Below, in pieces: positions 25,085 to 36,800 of a stretch of DNA of 64,000 bases. Source of the DNA: Impatiens glandulifera (taxonomy: Eukaryota; Streptophyta; Magnoliopsida; Ericales; Balsaminaceae). The translations under genes and the position numbers were made by a program. The first letter of the stretch is position 1. Each line of letters opens with the position of its first letter. The notes below the pieces were generated by a model that was given only the letters and a program-made list of their open reading frames with translations, made no database searches and had not been told where the DNA came from. Location of the stretch: positions 45,171,382 to 45,235,381 of the forward strand of contig NC_061863.1 in NCBI RefSeq assembly GCF_907164915.1, written 5' to 3'.

Positions 25085-25880
25085 TCTTTGTCGGACCGCG
25101 AAACGAGTGATTGACCGTACCGGTTTCTAGTTTCAATACGTGTACCTTACGAACCGGTCAAAATTCGGTTTGACCGGAGACGAAAAACTGATCCCAAAAT
25201 TTTTGATTGGAAAGTTAGTCCAATTTTGTTCCATTTTTCTCTCCCAACACCTAAATTTGTCTATTCGATTTATATACGTTCATTCTACCCATCTTCCTTG
25301 CCTCCATCGTGTAAAAATTAACTGAATTAAAAGACGGACATTCGTTGTCTTGGTTCCTTTGACCACGATCGAAACCTGAGGTTTGAGGAACATATCGTGA
25401 TGAGACATGACGCGGCGAGTCCAACGGAGGCATGGAGCCAACCGCCTCGACAAATCCACCATCGCAATAGGGGCAAACATCAACGGTGTTGGACAGAACC
25501 TAACGAATCTAGTGCACCTATAGCACAAAACCTAACGAATCTAGTGCACCTATAGCACGAAACCTAACGAATCTAGTGCACTTGTAGCACTACTAGGACA
25601 CCATGAAAGATTTGAGTCTCAAAACATAAATCTGAAAAGTAAAACAAGTTAGAAAGCCATCGTCAACAGTTTCGATGGGTAGAGTTTGTGGTAGAGTTTG
25701 TGGTGAATAAGATGTGTGTATAAAGAAGAGGAAAAAGAAAGCAGTGATAATGTATGATTGTCGAGAAATGTGTGTAGAATACCCTAAAACCCGGTTCGAC
25801 CGGTGGTTCATCCGGTTGGACCTGTCGAACTGAAATTCGTCAAAACAATCTGTTTGATTCAGAACGGTTTTCAAAACATA
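25085..25880. other. GC-richer island, possible transposon remnant
   Basis: Base composition departs from the flanks. Both ends carry ACCGG/CCGGT-rich sequence: left GACCGTACCGG, GAACCGGTC and TTGACCGG; right GTTCGACCGG and ATCCGGTTGG. They read as loosely inverted with respect to each other. Several overlapping 60-95-codon ORFs exist on both strands, but none matches a family I know. It may be a non-autonomous element or a gene fragment. Confidence 0.35.
25497..25590 (+). repeat. Three tandem copies of a 32-bp repeat
   Basis: The core AACCTAACGAATCTAGTGCA begins at 25497, 25529 and 25561, an exact 32-bp period. The first two copies are nearly identical. The third differs in ACTTGTAGCAC versus ACCTATAGCAC. 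It lies inside the GC-richer island. Confidence 0.9.
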
Positions 25881-26499
25881 AAATACCTCGTTATCTTAAA
25901 ATAAACGCCAATTACTATTTTTTTTACTCAAATTTTATTTAAAAATAGAAAATGTAAAGTATTTAAATATTTTAATTTATAATTTTATAAAAGGCATAGT
26001 CATTTGAACAAATTCTGATTAAGAAAATAATTTTAAAAACAATCAATTATTTAAATAATACAAACAGAACAAGAAAAAGAAAAAAAAGAAAGCTGTGATA
26101 TATTTCATCAGATTTAATATATCTTTTTATTATTTAAAATGATTTAAATTAAATGATTAAAATATTAAAAAACTCTCAAATAAAAGTTTGATAATAAAAA
26201 TACTTATTTGGCATGATTTAAAAAAAATAAAAAAAATTATAATTGTATATCGTTATTTCCGTTCTTGGAGTTTGGACCTCGTTTGGTTACCAATAATGGA
26301 AGAGAACATCTTCTCTTTTTTCAACACTTGATGACAAAAAGAACCCCAAACATCTCTCATATTACTTTCTCTCTCACACACAAACACACACACAAAACAC
26401 ACAATCAAGGAAAAGCCACCACCTGGAAATAATAAAAGTCCTTTTCCCCACTTTTTTATGTCAAAATAAATAAATTATGTTTTAATTATTACATAAATT
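25881..26499 (+). other. Intergenic and presumed promoter region of the Pumilio gene
   Basis: AT-rich to about 26330, then a CA/CT-rich stretch (26376-26404). It precedes the CT-rich leader of the Pumilio gene. No separate gene is seen. A TATA box cannot be assigned with confidence. Confidence 0.4.
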
Positions 26500-26970
26500 T
26501 CCACATCTGACCAAATCAATCCAAACTGAACCCAAGAAGTCATATGTCCTATCTCTCTCTTTCTCTCTCTAAAGTCCAAAGCTGGCCCCTTTCGTCTGCT
26601 CTAGGGTTTTGACCAGTGATTCTCACAACTGGGGTTGCACTCTACCTGAAGAAGAAGAAGAAGCAGCAGCCAAACAACGACCTAGGTGAGATTCTTCAAT
26701 CCTTAAATATTGAATTTTGAACTGTTAGATACCCTGATCATGACTTTCACAATCGGTTCTTTGTTGATCAAGTCGATTCATTTCGTTCCTTATTTTGTTT
26801 CTTACCTAAATTAGACACACGAACTTTAAAGTTGGTTTATGGGTTTGGTTTTTAATGTGCCCATGTATGTATGCCTTATTTTACTTTTATATTTCATTCA
26901 AATATATAGGACTTCTGGAAGATGCTTGTAAACTTCCTTGAGGAGAAAAGTCAAATCTTTTTGCAAATTG
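26500..26970 (+). promoter_or_regulatory. 5' leader of the Pumilio gene with UTR intron and overlapping uORF
   Basis: A CT microsatellite (about 26551-26571), a telo-box-like CTAGGGTTTT (near 26602) and GAAGAAGAAG sequence look like a plant leader. A donor after 26685 (CCTAG then GTGAG) and an acceptor before 26910 (ATATATAG) define a UTR intron. The next exon carries an ATG at 26922 that opens a 19-codon uORF ending with TGA at 26979-26981. This uORF overlaps the main ATG at 26971 in another frame, so initiation there should reduce main-ORF translation. The splice model is inferred. Confidence 0.6.
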
Positions 26971-29900
26971 ATGGCAACTGAGAATCCTATTAGAATACAC
27001 GAGACTAGTGGAAAATGGTCTTCCTCATCTGCAAATATGTCTACAGATGAGTTGCGATTGTTTCTGAGGGGTCCAAGAGTAGAGGGTAGTGGAAGAGATG
27101 TGATTCCTAGTAGAAGTGAAAGTGCACCACCAACTGTGGAAGGTTCATTGTCTGCTATGGGTAAACTTTATACTCGTCAGAAGGATTTGTATCTGAAGAG
27201 TAATAGTTTAGTAGGTGAAGAACAGATTTTCGGTGAACCGTATTATTTGCCATACTATGGTTCTAATGTTAATTTAAATCCACGGTTGTCACCCCCACTA
27301 ACTTCGTGGAGGAACCAACAGACCGATCATGTTTTCAATAGTGCTAATAGTGATAATTGGAGGTTGTCATCTTTCAGTCAACAAAGCCGTGGTTCCTTGG
27401 ATTTCACTAAAAATAAGCTCCATACTTATCGAGAAGATTCTGAAGATGATAGATCACCTCATGGAAGTTCTGCACATGAGGCTGGAACAAGTGCTGGGTT
27501 CTGGCCTGGACATATTGAAACATCATCATCTGGTCAATATGGAAGTCTGGATGGACTAGCACAGGTAAATATTTTTTCCTTTTACTTGGGCTCTGTGCTG
27601 GCTTGGGTGATTGTGCTTCTAACACTTGTGTTTCAATTTTTACAATGCTGCAGGAAGATTTTGTTCAAACCATATCACCTTCTTTAACCCATGAATCAAT
27701 TGAGGAAGCAGTTGAATATGTTGCTGATTTTGGCTCTACGCAAAATGCATCACTGAACTCAACAAACACTGCCACTTCATCTCCTTCAGGTGCTGGGATA
27801 AATACCGATCTGTCAAAAGGTCTTGTTTTAGTCTCCATGACTGCAACAAACATGCCGTTTACACCAACTTTTTCCAGTAGGGTGTCAAATGATACTGATG
27901 TTATCTCTGACTCGGATCTTGCCTCTATGGAATCTAAGATGATGACAATGAATTTATCTGACGAGCAGAATCTAGGAAGGCATACACAGACGGGCTGGCA
28001 ACAGAGTCATCAGTCTAATAATCAGCTGCAACAATTACGATCACAGCAACAAAGAAGTGGATTTCAGAATGCCAACCCTCAATTTGTTGTACCTCCTCCA
28101 ATAAATCTCACAATCCCTGGGATGAGTCAATTTTCACACGGTCCTCCCAGTTTTGCTTCTGCAGAGCAACATGCTATACTTAATTCGTCTGGATATGTGA
28201 ATCCACCTTATAGCCCCGTTGCTATGGCTTCCTCAAGTACCTTTTACCCAAATATGCATCCTTCTGGTTACTTTTCTCCTCAGTATGGTGTAGGTGGATA
28301 CACTTTGAATACCCCAACTGTTTTCCCAACATTTATGCCTGGATATCCTCATGGTGCTATTCCTGTGCCATTTGATCAAAACTCAGGCATGGCAAACTTA
28401 GGAGGCAACTTGCATGGAGTTGATATGCAACAACTAGGAAATCTCTATGGACAATTCGGTTTCACAATGCAACCAATGCTATCAAATGCTTTTCAAATGC
28501 AATATACCGAACAGTCATACAGGAATCCTTACAATGTCCCAGGTCAGTTTACACCCCTCATATCTCCAGTTGCTGGAGGTAGCAGGATTGATTCACAGAA
28601 GAAGGGTTCAGAATTTCCAGCTGGCTCACATCACCAGAATATACAATACCAGGGAGAATTGGGTGTTCTTCATAAAAGGGGCGAGGGGTATACAAGTCAT
28701 TATGTGAATCCTCCAAGCACTAGCCTTCCAGGATCACCAGTTCCTGGGGTTGGCTCAGCTGGATTGAAAAATGAGTTGAGATTTGCTGAAGGTTCTTTTA
28801 AAAATCTGGGTACTTATTCCAGATGGCAAGGTCAAAGAGAAAATAATAATTTCAACACTAGAGTACACTCTTTCCTTGAAGAGTTGAAATCTGGTAGAGG
28901 TCGCAGATTTGAGCTGTCTGATATTGCTGGACATATTGTTCAATTTAGGTAAGTTCTTCCAACAACTCCATTTGTCCATTTTATTGCTGTTTATGTTTCT
29001 TAAGCTTTTAACTATCATGAATGTTGAATTCCAGTGCGGATCAGCATGGGAGTCGATTCATTCAACAGAAATTGGAAAATTGCAGTGCAGAAGATAAGGC
29101 TTCTGTTTTTAAGGAGGTTCTTCCACATGCCTCCAGGCTCATTGTAGACGTTTTTGGTAATTATGTCATTCAGAAGGTATTCATTCAATCATCAGAGTTC
29201 TCTTCCCCAACTTACTCATATCTGTCTCTTAAATAGTTTACTTACCCATTCTTTCTCCTGAACTGATACAGTTTTTTGAGTATGGAAGCACTGAACAAAG
29301 GAAGGAGCTTGCTGATCAACTTGCGAGCCAAATTTTATCACTAAGTCTTCAGATGTACGGCTGCCGTGTAATTCAAAAGGTGGGCGTAAACAATGTACTG
29401 ATAATTGCAAAGAATGTTAATAATCTGGGCAAATATTTTTCTTCTTTTTTGTTGCTAAAACTGTGACTGTTCTTACAATCGATAAATAAATCACGCCTCA
29501 CATGAATGTTACATGCATCTGTATCCAGGGGATAATGTTTGGTTGATTTTGTTTAGGCACTTGATGTTATCGAACTGGATCAGAAAGCAAAGCTTGTGAG
29601 TGAGCTGGATGGACATGTTTTGAAATGTGTTCATGATCAGAATGGGAATCATGTTATCCAGAAGTGTATTGAATGTATTCCAACAGATAAGATTGGATTT
29701 ATTCTTTCTGCTTTTCATGGTCAAGTGGAAACTCTTTCAATGCATCCCTATGGTTGTCGCGTTATTCAGGTATTTTACAGAACAGAATATTGAGATGAAA
29801 CGTTGTTCCTAACATCTTTAACCCAACATATACTTACGAGAGATGAATACTTTTTTTATGTTAGAGGGTACTTGAGCACTGTATGGATCAACCCCAAAGT

Positions 29901-30175
29901 CAGTTTATAGTAGATGAGATTTTGGAGTCTGTTTGTACACTTGCCCAAAACCAGTATGGCAACTATGTTACACAGGTTAGTGTTAGTTCCCCACTTCATT
30001 GTTTTACTCTACTTGACTTCCTATTTTGATGTCACCCTATAAAACTCTTGGCATGTACACGTTCAAAAGGATAATATATTTTCATATTACAGAATGTTTG
30101 GAACCTGATTCAACCCTAAATTTCTTTTAAAATTTTGCTGTTTATGTTTGGAACCCTAAATTTTTTCTTTTGTAA

Positions 30176-30214
<39 letters not shown>

Positions 30215-31338
30215 CTTACTTGGATTGTGATGTGGCAACTGGGAAAGCAAAATGGAAAACATGTGTATCCTGTATGTGGGTGTATCAACCCATCATATGA
30301 AGCATTTCCTATTGTATTTCCTCTAATTTAATGGTCTGTAATCTATTAAGTATGCATGCTATGGTTCTTGGGCTCAGTTTCAATGTTGGGGCACCATGTT
30401 TGCTTGCATCCTTCTGTTAGTTTATATGCCTTTAAGTTTATTTTATAGCATGCATTTTCATAGTATTGAAGCTAATTGATTATATTGCTACAAACAGCAT
30501 GTGTTACAAAGGGGAGATCCTCAAGAAAGAGCCAGGATTATAAGTAAACTATCGGGCAATGTAGTGCAAATGAGCCAGCATAAATTTGCATCGAATGTCG
30601 TTGAAAAATGTATAGAGCATGGAGATTTTGCTGAAAGGGAGATGTTAATTCAGGAAATTACTGGCGGCAAAGATGGAAGTGATAACTTATTGGTAAGTTT
30701 GATAACTTTGGCTTTTTACTCTGGAATTTAATCTCCATTCATATGCTTCAGATAATGGTTCCTTCTCTAATCATGACTGTCCAAGCATTTTTAGTTAGAG
30801 TTGGTATCTTAATCTGTATCTCAGGATTACTTTCTCAAGAAAATTTGTAGCTGTCATCTTCTTATAGTTCAAGCATATTCTTTAATGCTTTTTCCATTGC
30901 AAGAAGATTATTATGGTCTCAGTTCTTAGACTCTCTGTTAATTGTGGATACATGCTTAGTTGATCTTGTTTCCTTTGATTGAACTCATTTTTGTGTTCTC
31001 TCTTTGTTTGTGTGTCCAAGGTAATGATGAAAGACCAATTTGCAAACTATGTTATCCAGAAGCTACTAGACACCTGTACCGATAGTCAAAGGGAAATGTT
31101 ATTTAGCCGCATTCATAACCATGTGAACGCACTGAAGAAGTACACTTATGGAAAACATATAGTGACTCGATTTGAACAGCTATATGGAGAAGGTATGTTA
31201 TTGCTTGCTCCTAAATGTTTAACATATTAAATGCTTTATGACAAATTAACATAATGTATTGATGGCACCATTCTTCTCTCACATTTTCATATTTCTTTCT
31301 ACAATCTTGCAGAATTGGCGCAGAAATCTGATTCATGA
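26971..31338 (+). CDS. PUM: Pumilio-family (PUF) RNA-binding protein
   Basis: PUF proteins bind UGUA-containing 3' UTR sites and repress or destabilise mRNAs in the cytoplasm. Coding exons: 26971-27564, 27654-28948, 29035-29176, 29272-29379, 29557-29769, 29865-29975, 30498-30692, 31021-31192 and 31313-31338. They join in frame to 951 codons plus TGA. The N-terminal about 600 residues are low-complexity (Ser, Asn, Gln rich) as in plant group I Pumilios, which carry an NABP-type region. Eight Puf repeats follow from about residue 625. The triplet positions read SR..Q, NY..Q, CR..Q, NH..Q, CR..Q, NY..Q, SN..E and NY..Q, the same order as classical Pumilio proteins that bind UGUANAUA. It most resembles APUM5/6-type proteins by recollection. 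An intron contains a long TA run (about 30177-30210). ORFs at 28447 and on the minus strand are shadows. Confidence 0.96.
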
Positions 31339-31939
31339 AATGAACCCATCATCGCATTGGCTAGGGAAGAAAAAAAAATGCAGTTATTGGAAGGTGAAGA
31401 AATAAAAAATAATGCTAGTGCATAGAACATATGTACTGTACATGTATTATGGGAATTATTATTAGGTTGTCCTGTAGTTTGTGTTTGTTTGTTTGTATAT
31501 AAGGTTTGATTATGGTGTGTTTGATAGTTAGTTATGGGTATCTACTCAAACTCATGTTGTAAATTGATGAATTGTTGTATTTTGTTAACTCATGATATGG
31601 ATGGATGGATTTTTCATATCAATATTTGTATAGTGTTGTACTTGCAGCTTTTTCATTAATGCACATCCAGTAAATAAGGCAAACAATGGTTAATGCTTTC
31701 AGCTTATTTTTAGTTTACTCTATTGAGAAAATTATCATTTTATTTTGAGAATCATCTACATTTAGATTTGATATAAATATAAAAGTGCTGATTGATCAGA
31801 TTCGTTTTTATGATTTAAATGTGGTTGTTTGTGGTTGCTAAGTTGGTAACACAAATACTGATTAGTGAGATTTTGTGGAGTTTAGAATTTATTTATTTTT
31901 GATAAAAAATACTTAAGTATTTTAGTATTTTTGTTAAAG
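31339..31939 (+). other. Pumilio 3' UTR and downstream AT-rich DNA
   Basis: The T- and G-rich stretch to about 31660 looks like a plant 3' UTR, with A-rich signal-like AATAAAAAAT near 31401. Nothing else is supported. Confidence 0.4.
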
Positions 31940-33069
31940 AAGAAAGGGGAACAATATTATATTTTTAGATTATTGTTATTTAAATGAGTAATGATAGAGA
32001 GCGATAATTTGTTATTATGAATGGTGTGTCAACATGTGAGTGAATTTGAAAAATAAAATTTCTCTCTTATTAGATTTCAAGTTCACTCATATGTTGAACA
32101 CAACATTCCCGACATTATTCATGACACTAAATTTCAACTCTCTATTTTTACTCTATTTAAATTAACCCAAACGAAAGTGAATTCTTACAATTTAAAAATA
32201 AATATCATTTTATAAACAATTTTAGTTTTATTCGATTTTAAGAAAGAAAAAGAATTAATATTTGTTTAAATAAATGAATAAATGTAATTAATTATATATA
32301 TATTATTAATTTATACTCAATTATATATAATTTTAAAGTTATGAATGTATACATATTTAATTATATATAAATAATAATACTATCAACATCTTACGATTTG
32401 AAATAAACTATGATTTTGACCGAATTTGGATAACACATTTATTTTAATATTTCTGACATTGGAACATACATACACTTTTCATTATTTGCAATTTAGTTAG
32501 TTAATTAATTTATATTATATATATACTCTAATTTAATTTGGGCATGTTTACATTGTTGTGATTAAAGAAGAATATTATATTTTTGAATTATTGTTATTTA
32601 AATAAGTAAGGATAGAGAGCGATAATATATTTAATTATGTTTTATAGTGTTCGGGACATAATCGGGGTGAGTCGGAACGGAGGACACAAATACCATCCCC
32701 GCCCTATCCCCGTTCGGTTTCGAGGAAAAATCGTCCCAAACGGTACAATTCGGTTCGGTTTTCGCGGGGCGGTTTCAAATTGCCATCCTTAATTGGCGTG
32801 TCAACATGTGAGTGAATTTGAAAAATAAAATTTCTCTCTTATTAGATTTCAAGTTCACTTATGTTGAAGACATCATTCATGACACTACATTTCCGTTCTC
32901 TATCATTACTTTATTTAAATTAACCGAAACGAACAATTGCCTCAAATGAATGAAGTGAATTCTTACCATTTAAAAATAAATATCATTTTATAAATAATTT
33001 TAATTTTATACGATTTTAAAAAAAATATATATATTTTTTCAAATAAATGAATTAACGTAACTAATTTGG

Positions 33070-33117
<48 letters not shown>

Positions 33118-33380
33118 TAATTTTATACTCAATTATATATAATTTTGAAGAAATGAATGTATACAAATATTTAATTATATATATAAATAATAATAATATT
33201 CCGATCTTACAATTTGAAGTAAACTATGATTTTGATCCAATTTGGATAAACCCATTTATTTTAATATTACATGTAATTGAAACATATATACACTTTTCAT
33301 TATTTGCAATTTAGTTAACTAATTAATGTAATATATATATATACTCTAATTTACTTTAGGCATGTTTCCATTGAAGTGAT
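31940..33380 (+). repeat. Direct segmental duplication (two copies of about 600-650 bp)
   Basis: The first copy (about 31945-32565) and second (about 32566-33375) share a long ordered series of blocks. These include GATAGAGAGCGATAAT, GTCAACATGTGAGTGAATTTG, TCTCTCTTATTAGATTTCAAG, CATTCATGACACTA, a TAATTATATATA block, GATTTGAA/AATTTGAA plus TAAACTATGATTTTGA, and CTCTAATTTA. They diverge by scattered substitutions. The second copy contains an extra GC-rich insertion (about 32648-32791), so that insertion came after the duplication. Confidence 0.85.
32648..32791. mobile_element. hAT-like transposon end fragment inside duplication copy 2
   Basis: GC-rich and rich in CGGTTCGG, CCCCG and GCGGGGCGG, it ends TTGCCATCCTTA. 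That is one base from the right terminus (TTGCCATCCCTA) of the hAT element at 54.08-55.82 kb. The left terminus is not recognisable. It is absent from the first copy of the duplication. Confidence 0.5.
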
Positions 33381-33882
33381 TCTTGGAGATTAATTGTGTA
33401 AGTAGTTTTTAAATTGAAAAAATGTCCTAGTTTCGATTCTTAAATTTTTCACATGATCTTACCTGAAAGAACAATGGTCCAAAGTTCGATTCTTTAAACT
33501 CACAAAACACACTTAAATCAAAAATATTTGAGTAGGAGTCAAACCTATAACCTTAAACTATTTAGACTAAAATTACTAAGAATGATGATGGGTAAAAAAC
33601 ATGAAATAAATGTTTGAAAACAAAGTATATAGATTCATTCCAATTGCATAAGCATTGGAAAGCCAAACATATTATTCCTCATGAACTATGAACTGAGGTG
33701 GTAGAATTTGAGAGAAGAATATAAATTTTAAAAGACTAGAGAAGAGAAAAAAAAAAGAAAAAGGTTTTGGTTTGTAACTGAAATAAAATTCAGCCAAAGG
33801 GGGGTGGTTGTTCATTTCTCTAAGTCAAATACATAATATAAATATATATTCTTCTTTTGAGCTCATCCATTCAATTTCCTCC

Positions 33883-36800
33883 TCACACGGTGTAATGTTG
33901 TTGGATGTTGTCAAGATCAAGTCCTTTCAGCTTCACCACAGACTCAACATGTCCCTTCAGCGTGTTCAATTCTCGGAGTCTGCACTCGTTTACGAAAAAA
34001 CATCATGCGATTGATCATTTGATTATAAAAAACAAAATCCAATTCATTGATTGATTGATTGATTACCTTGCAATTTCAGCTCTCCTCTTGGCCTGTTCAG
34101 CAATTTCAGACAGCTCTCTGTAACTGCTCTTGTCGTTGAAAATGTTGGATGCTTCTGGCGGTTGAAGCCCATGTAAAGTTCTTTGAGCAAGTGCCCATTG
34201 TGCTTCTCTTTCCTCTTTACCATAGTCATTCTTTGTGGTGAAAGCAATCTGTTACCATCCCACCAATAAATAAGTCAGTTTTGGTTGGCACAATGACAAA
34301 ATGAAATGAAGTGAAATGAAAAACATACCCTGTTATCGATCATGCTGTTCCATGCCTTTCCACTTAAGACATAACGAATGGCAAACTTCATCAGATCAAG
34401 CGGCACATAAAAGACAATACTGTAGAGCCATATAACACCGGCCCAACCCCATCCACATCCCTTAATCCTTGCAAACTCCCAGTGTGCATAAACCGCAATA
34501 ACTGTCGCTACCTGAAATTGTTGTCAATTTCAGTTGGTGTTTTCTTTTAATATATAATAAGAAAACAGTTTAAGATTCTTCTTTTCTCTTCTCTTACCAA
34601 CTGTGCAGCCATGAAAGCACCAAGCAACAACAATCCAGGGCGCTCCAAAAACGACCAGCTACGAGAACGAGTCACAAAAATCAGAGCCTGACTCACAATA
34701 CTGACTTGAAGGTATAGAGCAGCCATCATCTCATCGTTATGTCCCCTGATAGACCTCACCCCAAATGTATTCTGCATTATCATCATGTTCATACAAATTT
34801 AGACATTTTATATATATATGATTATTCAATATAAAACCCTTTCTTCTTCTTCTTCTTCTTACCGAGAAAAAATCTGTATCGTGCATTATCCAGAAGAATA
34901 TAACAGTCATTAAGGCCATGTAACCTCCAAGCACAACACCCGTGGCGAAAATCTCTTTCAACTTCCAGCTATCTGGCAATGGAGATGGTTTCACTCTATC
35001 CTTTGAGATGGTCATAATTGTTCCTGATAAATCAATTTTGTCAATAAAATGGAACATGATAACTTCAAAGAAAGAAAGCTGTCTCAAAATTGAACCCTCT
35101 CACCGTCGTTAAGGATGGCAATGATCAAAACCATGAAGGGAGCAAAGTCGAACCTCCATATTAAAGCAATAAACATGAAGCCAAACTGAGAACAAAACAA
35201 AAAATGGAAGAAAAATTAGTAAGGCAAGACCAAAATTATTAACCAAAAATGTCATTTTTCTTTCTGAAAAAGGTAACTTACCACAATACGAATAGTGATA
35301 GAGACTGCATATATCTGTGAAAGGAAGAAAAAAATGAACCAAACTTGTTAGTGATCTTCATAAATATTGATAATTATGATAGAAATTCAGGAGGAAACAT
35401 GAAAAGAAGTTAACTGTGTAGTTCTTCATCCTCTGGAAAATAGCTCTGCTGGTCAACACCGCACTGATGATGACACTTAGACCTGGTTCAGTCAGCACAA
35501 TGTCGGAAGCACTCCTGGCTGCATCAGTGGCATCAGCAACCGCAATACCGATATCTGCCTTTTTGAGAGCTGGTGCATCATTAACACCATCGCCTGTCAT
35601 TCCACAGATGTGCTTCCTTTCTTGCAACTTCTTCACAATTTCATACTTGTGCTCTGTTGGGGAAGAAGAAGATGATCAATAATCAAGGGAAATGAGAAGC
35701 TTGGTATAAAAAAAAGGAAAAGCGTTTTTACCAGGGAAGACTCCAGCAAAACCATCGGCTTTCTCAATCAACTCTTCAACAGGAAGGGAAGCAATGCTTG
35801 AATCCTTATCTTGACCAAGTAGAGTGGCAGATGGATACATGTTTGTTCCCATTCCAAGTCTACGTCCAGTCTCCTTGGCAATAGCAAGTTGATCACCTGG
35901 AAAGGGAATGATTAACAAATAAGACTTCTCTTCTATGAGACATAAAAACCATAGCTTTAATTACCTGTTATCATCTTGACATTTACACCAAGATTTAGAG
36001 CTCTTCGGATGGTTTCAGCACTATCATGCCTAGGAGGATCAAAGAGTGGCAAGAGTCCAGCAAATTGCCATGGACCACCTGCACTGTCTTTTGATTTCTC
36101 TGGAACTACCTGAAATACAAAATAAAGGACTTGATTGTTAGTTAAGCAAGCAATTGAATCACGTGGGAGATGATTAACTGAAATGATTATGAAGATTAGA
36201 AACCTGTCTTGCAACACCCAAAGAACGCAACCCACGGTCAGCAAACTTATCAATAATGCTATGGACCTTCTTCTTCACATCTTCCTTGGCATTGCAAAGG
36301 GTTAAGATCTGTTTCCACGTAATAAAAACAGAAAGAAGATGATAAATAGCTGTGTTCTCTTCCATAAAAGTTGAAAACAAATGAAAATAATAGAGGTACC
36401 TGTTCTGGGGCACCTTTGCTAGCACGATGCCAGTTACCATCAGCATCAATATAAGTCAAGGCAGTTCTCTTGTCCACGGGATTGAATGGAAGGAAATGCA
36501 CCTCTCTGACACCAGCTCTTGCCTACCAAGTATATTTCCAAATTCCAATATGAGGTTAATTACCAAAGTAACTTGTAAGTAAAAGTAGTTCCAAGGATGG
36601 AAGTAAAAGTTGTACCTCTTTTGGATCACCAAGCATACCAACAATGGCAGCATCAATTGCATCTTGGTTTTCAGTCCTAGATGCCCTTGCAGCAAGCAAT
36701 ATAACAAGATCTTTGTCAATTCCTTTAGTGAAACACTCAATCAAGTTTTTGTCAACGCTAAGTTTGTTGAGCGTCAATGTTCCTGTCTTGTCACTGCAAA

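Noticed and set aside
27329..28707. Several ORFs overlapping the Pumilio exons in other frames
   Set aside because: Out-of-frame readings of a clearly spliced coding region.
33066..33314. 82-codon Tyr/Ile repeat ORF
   Set aside because: It comes from a TA microsatellite within the duplicated AT-rich segment.
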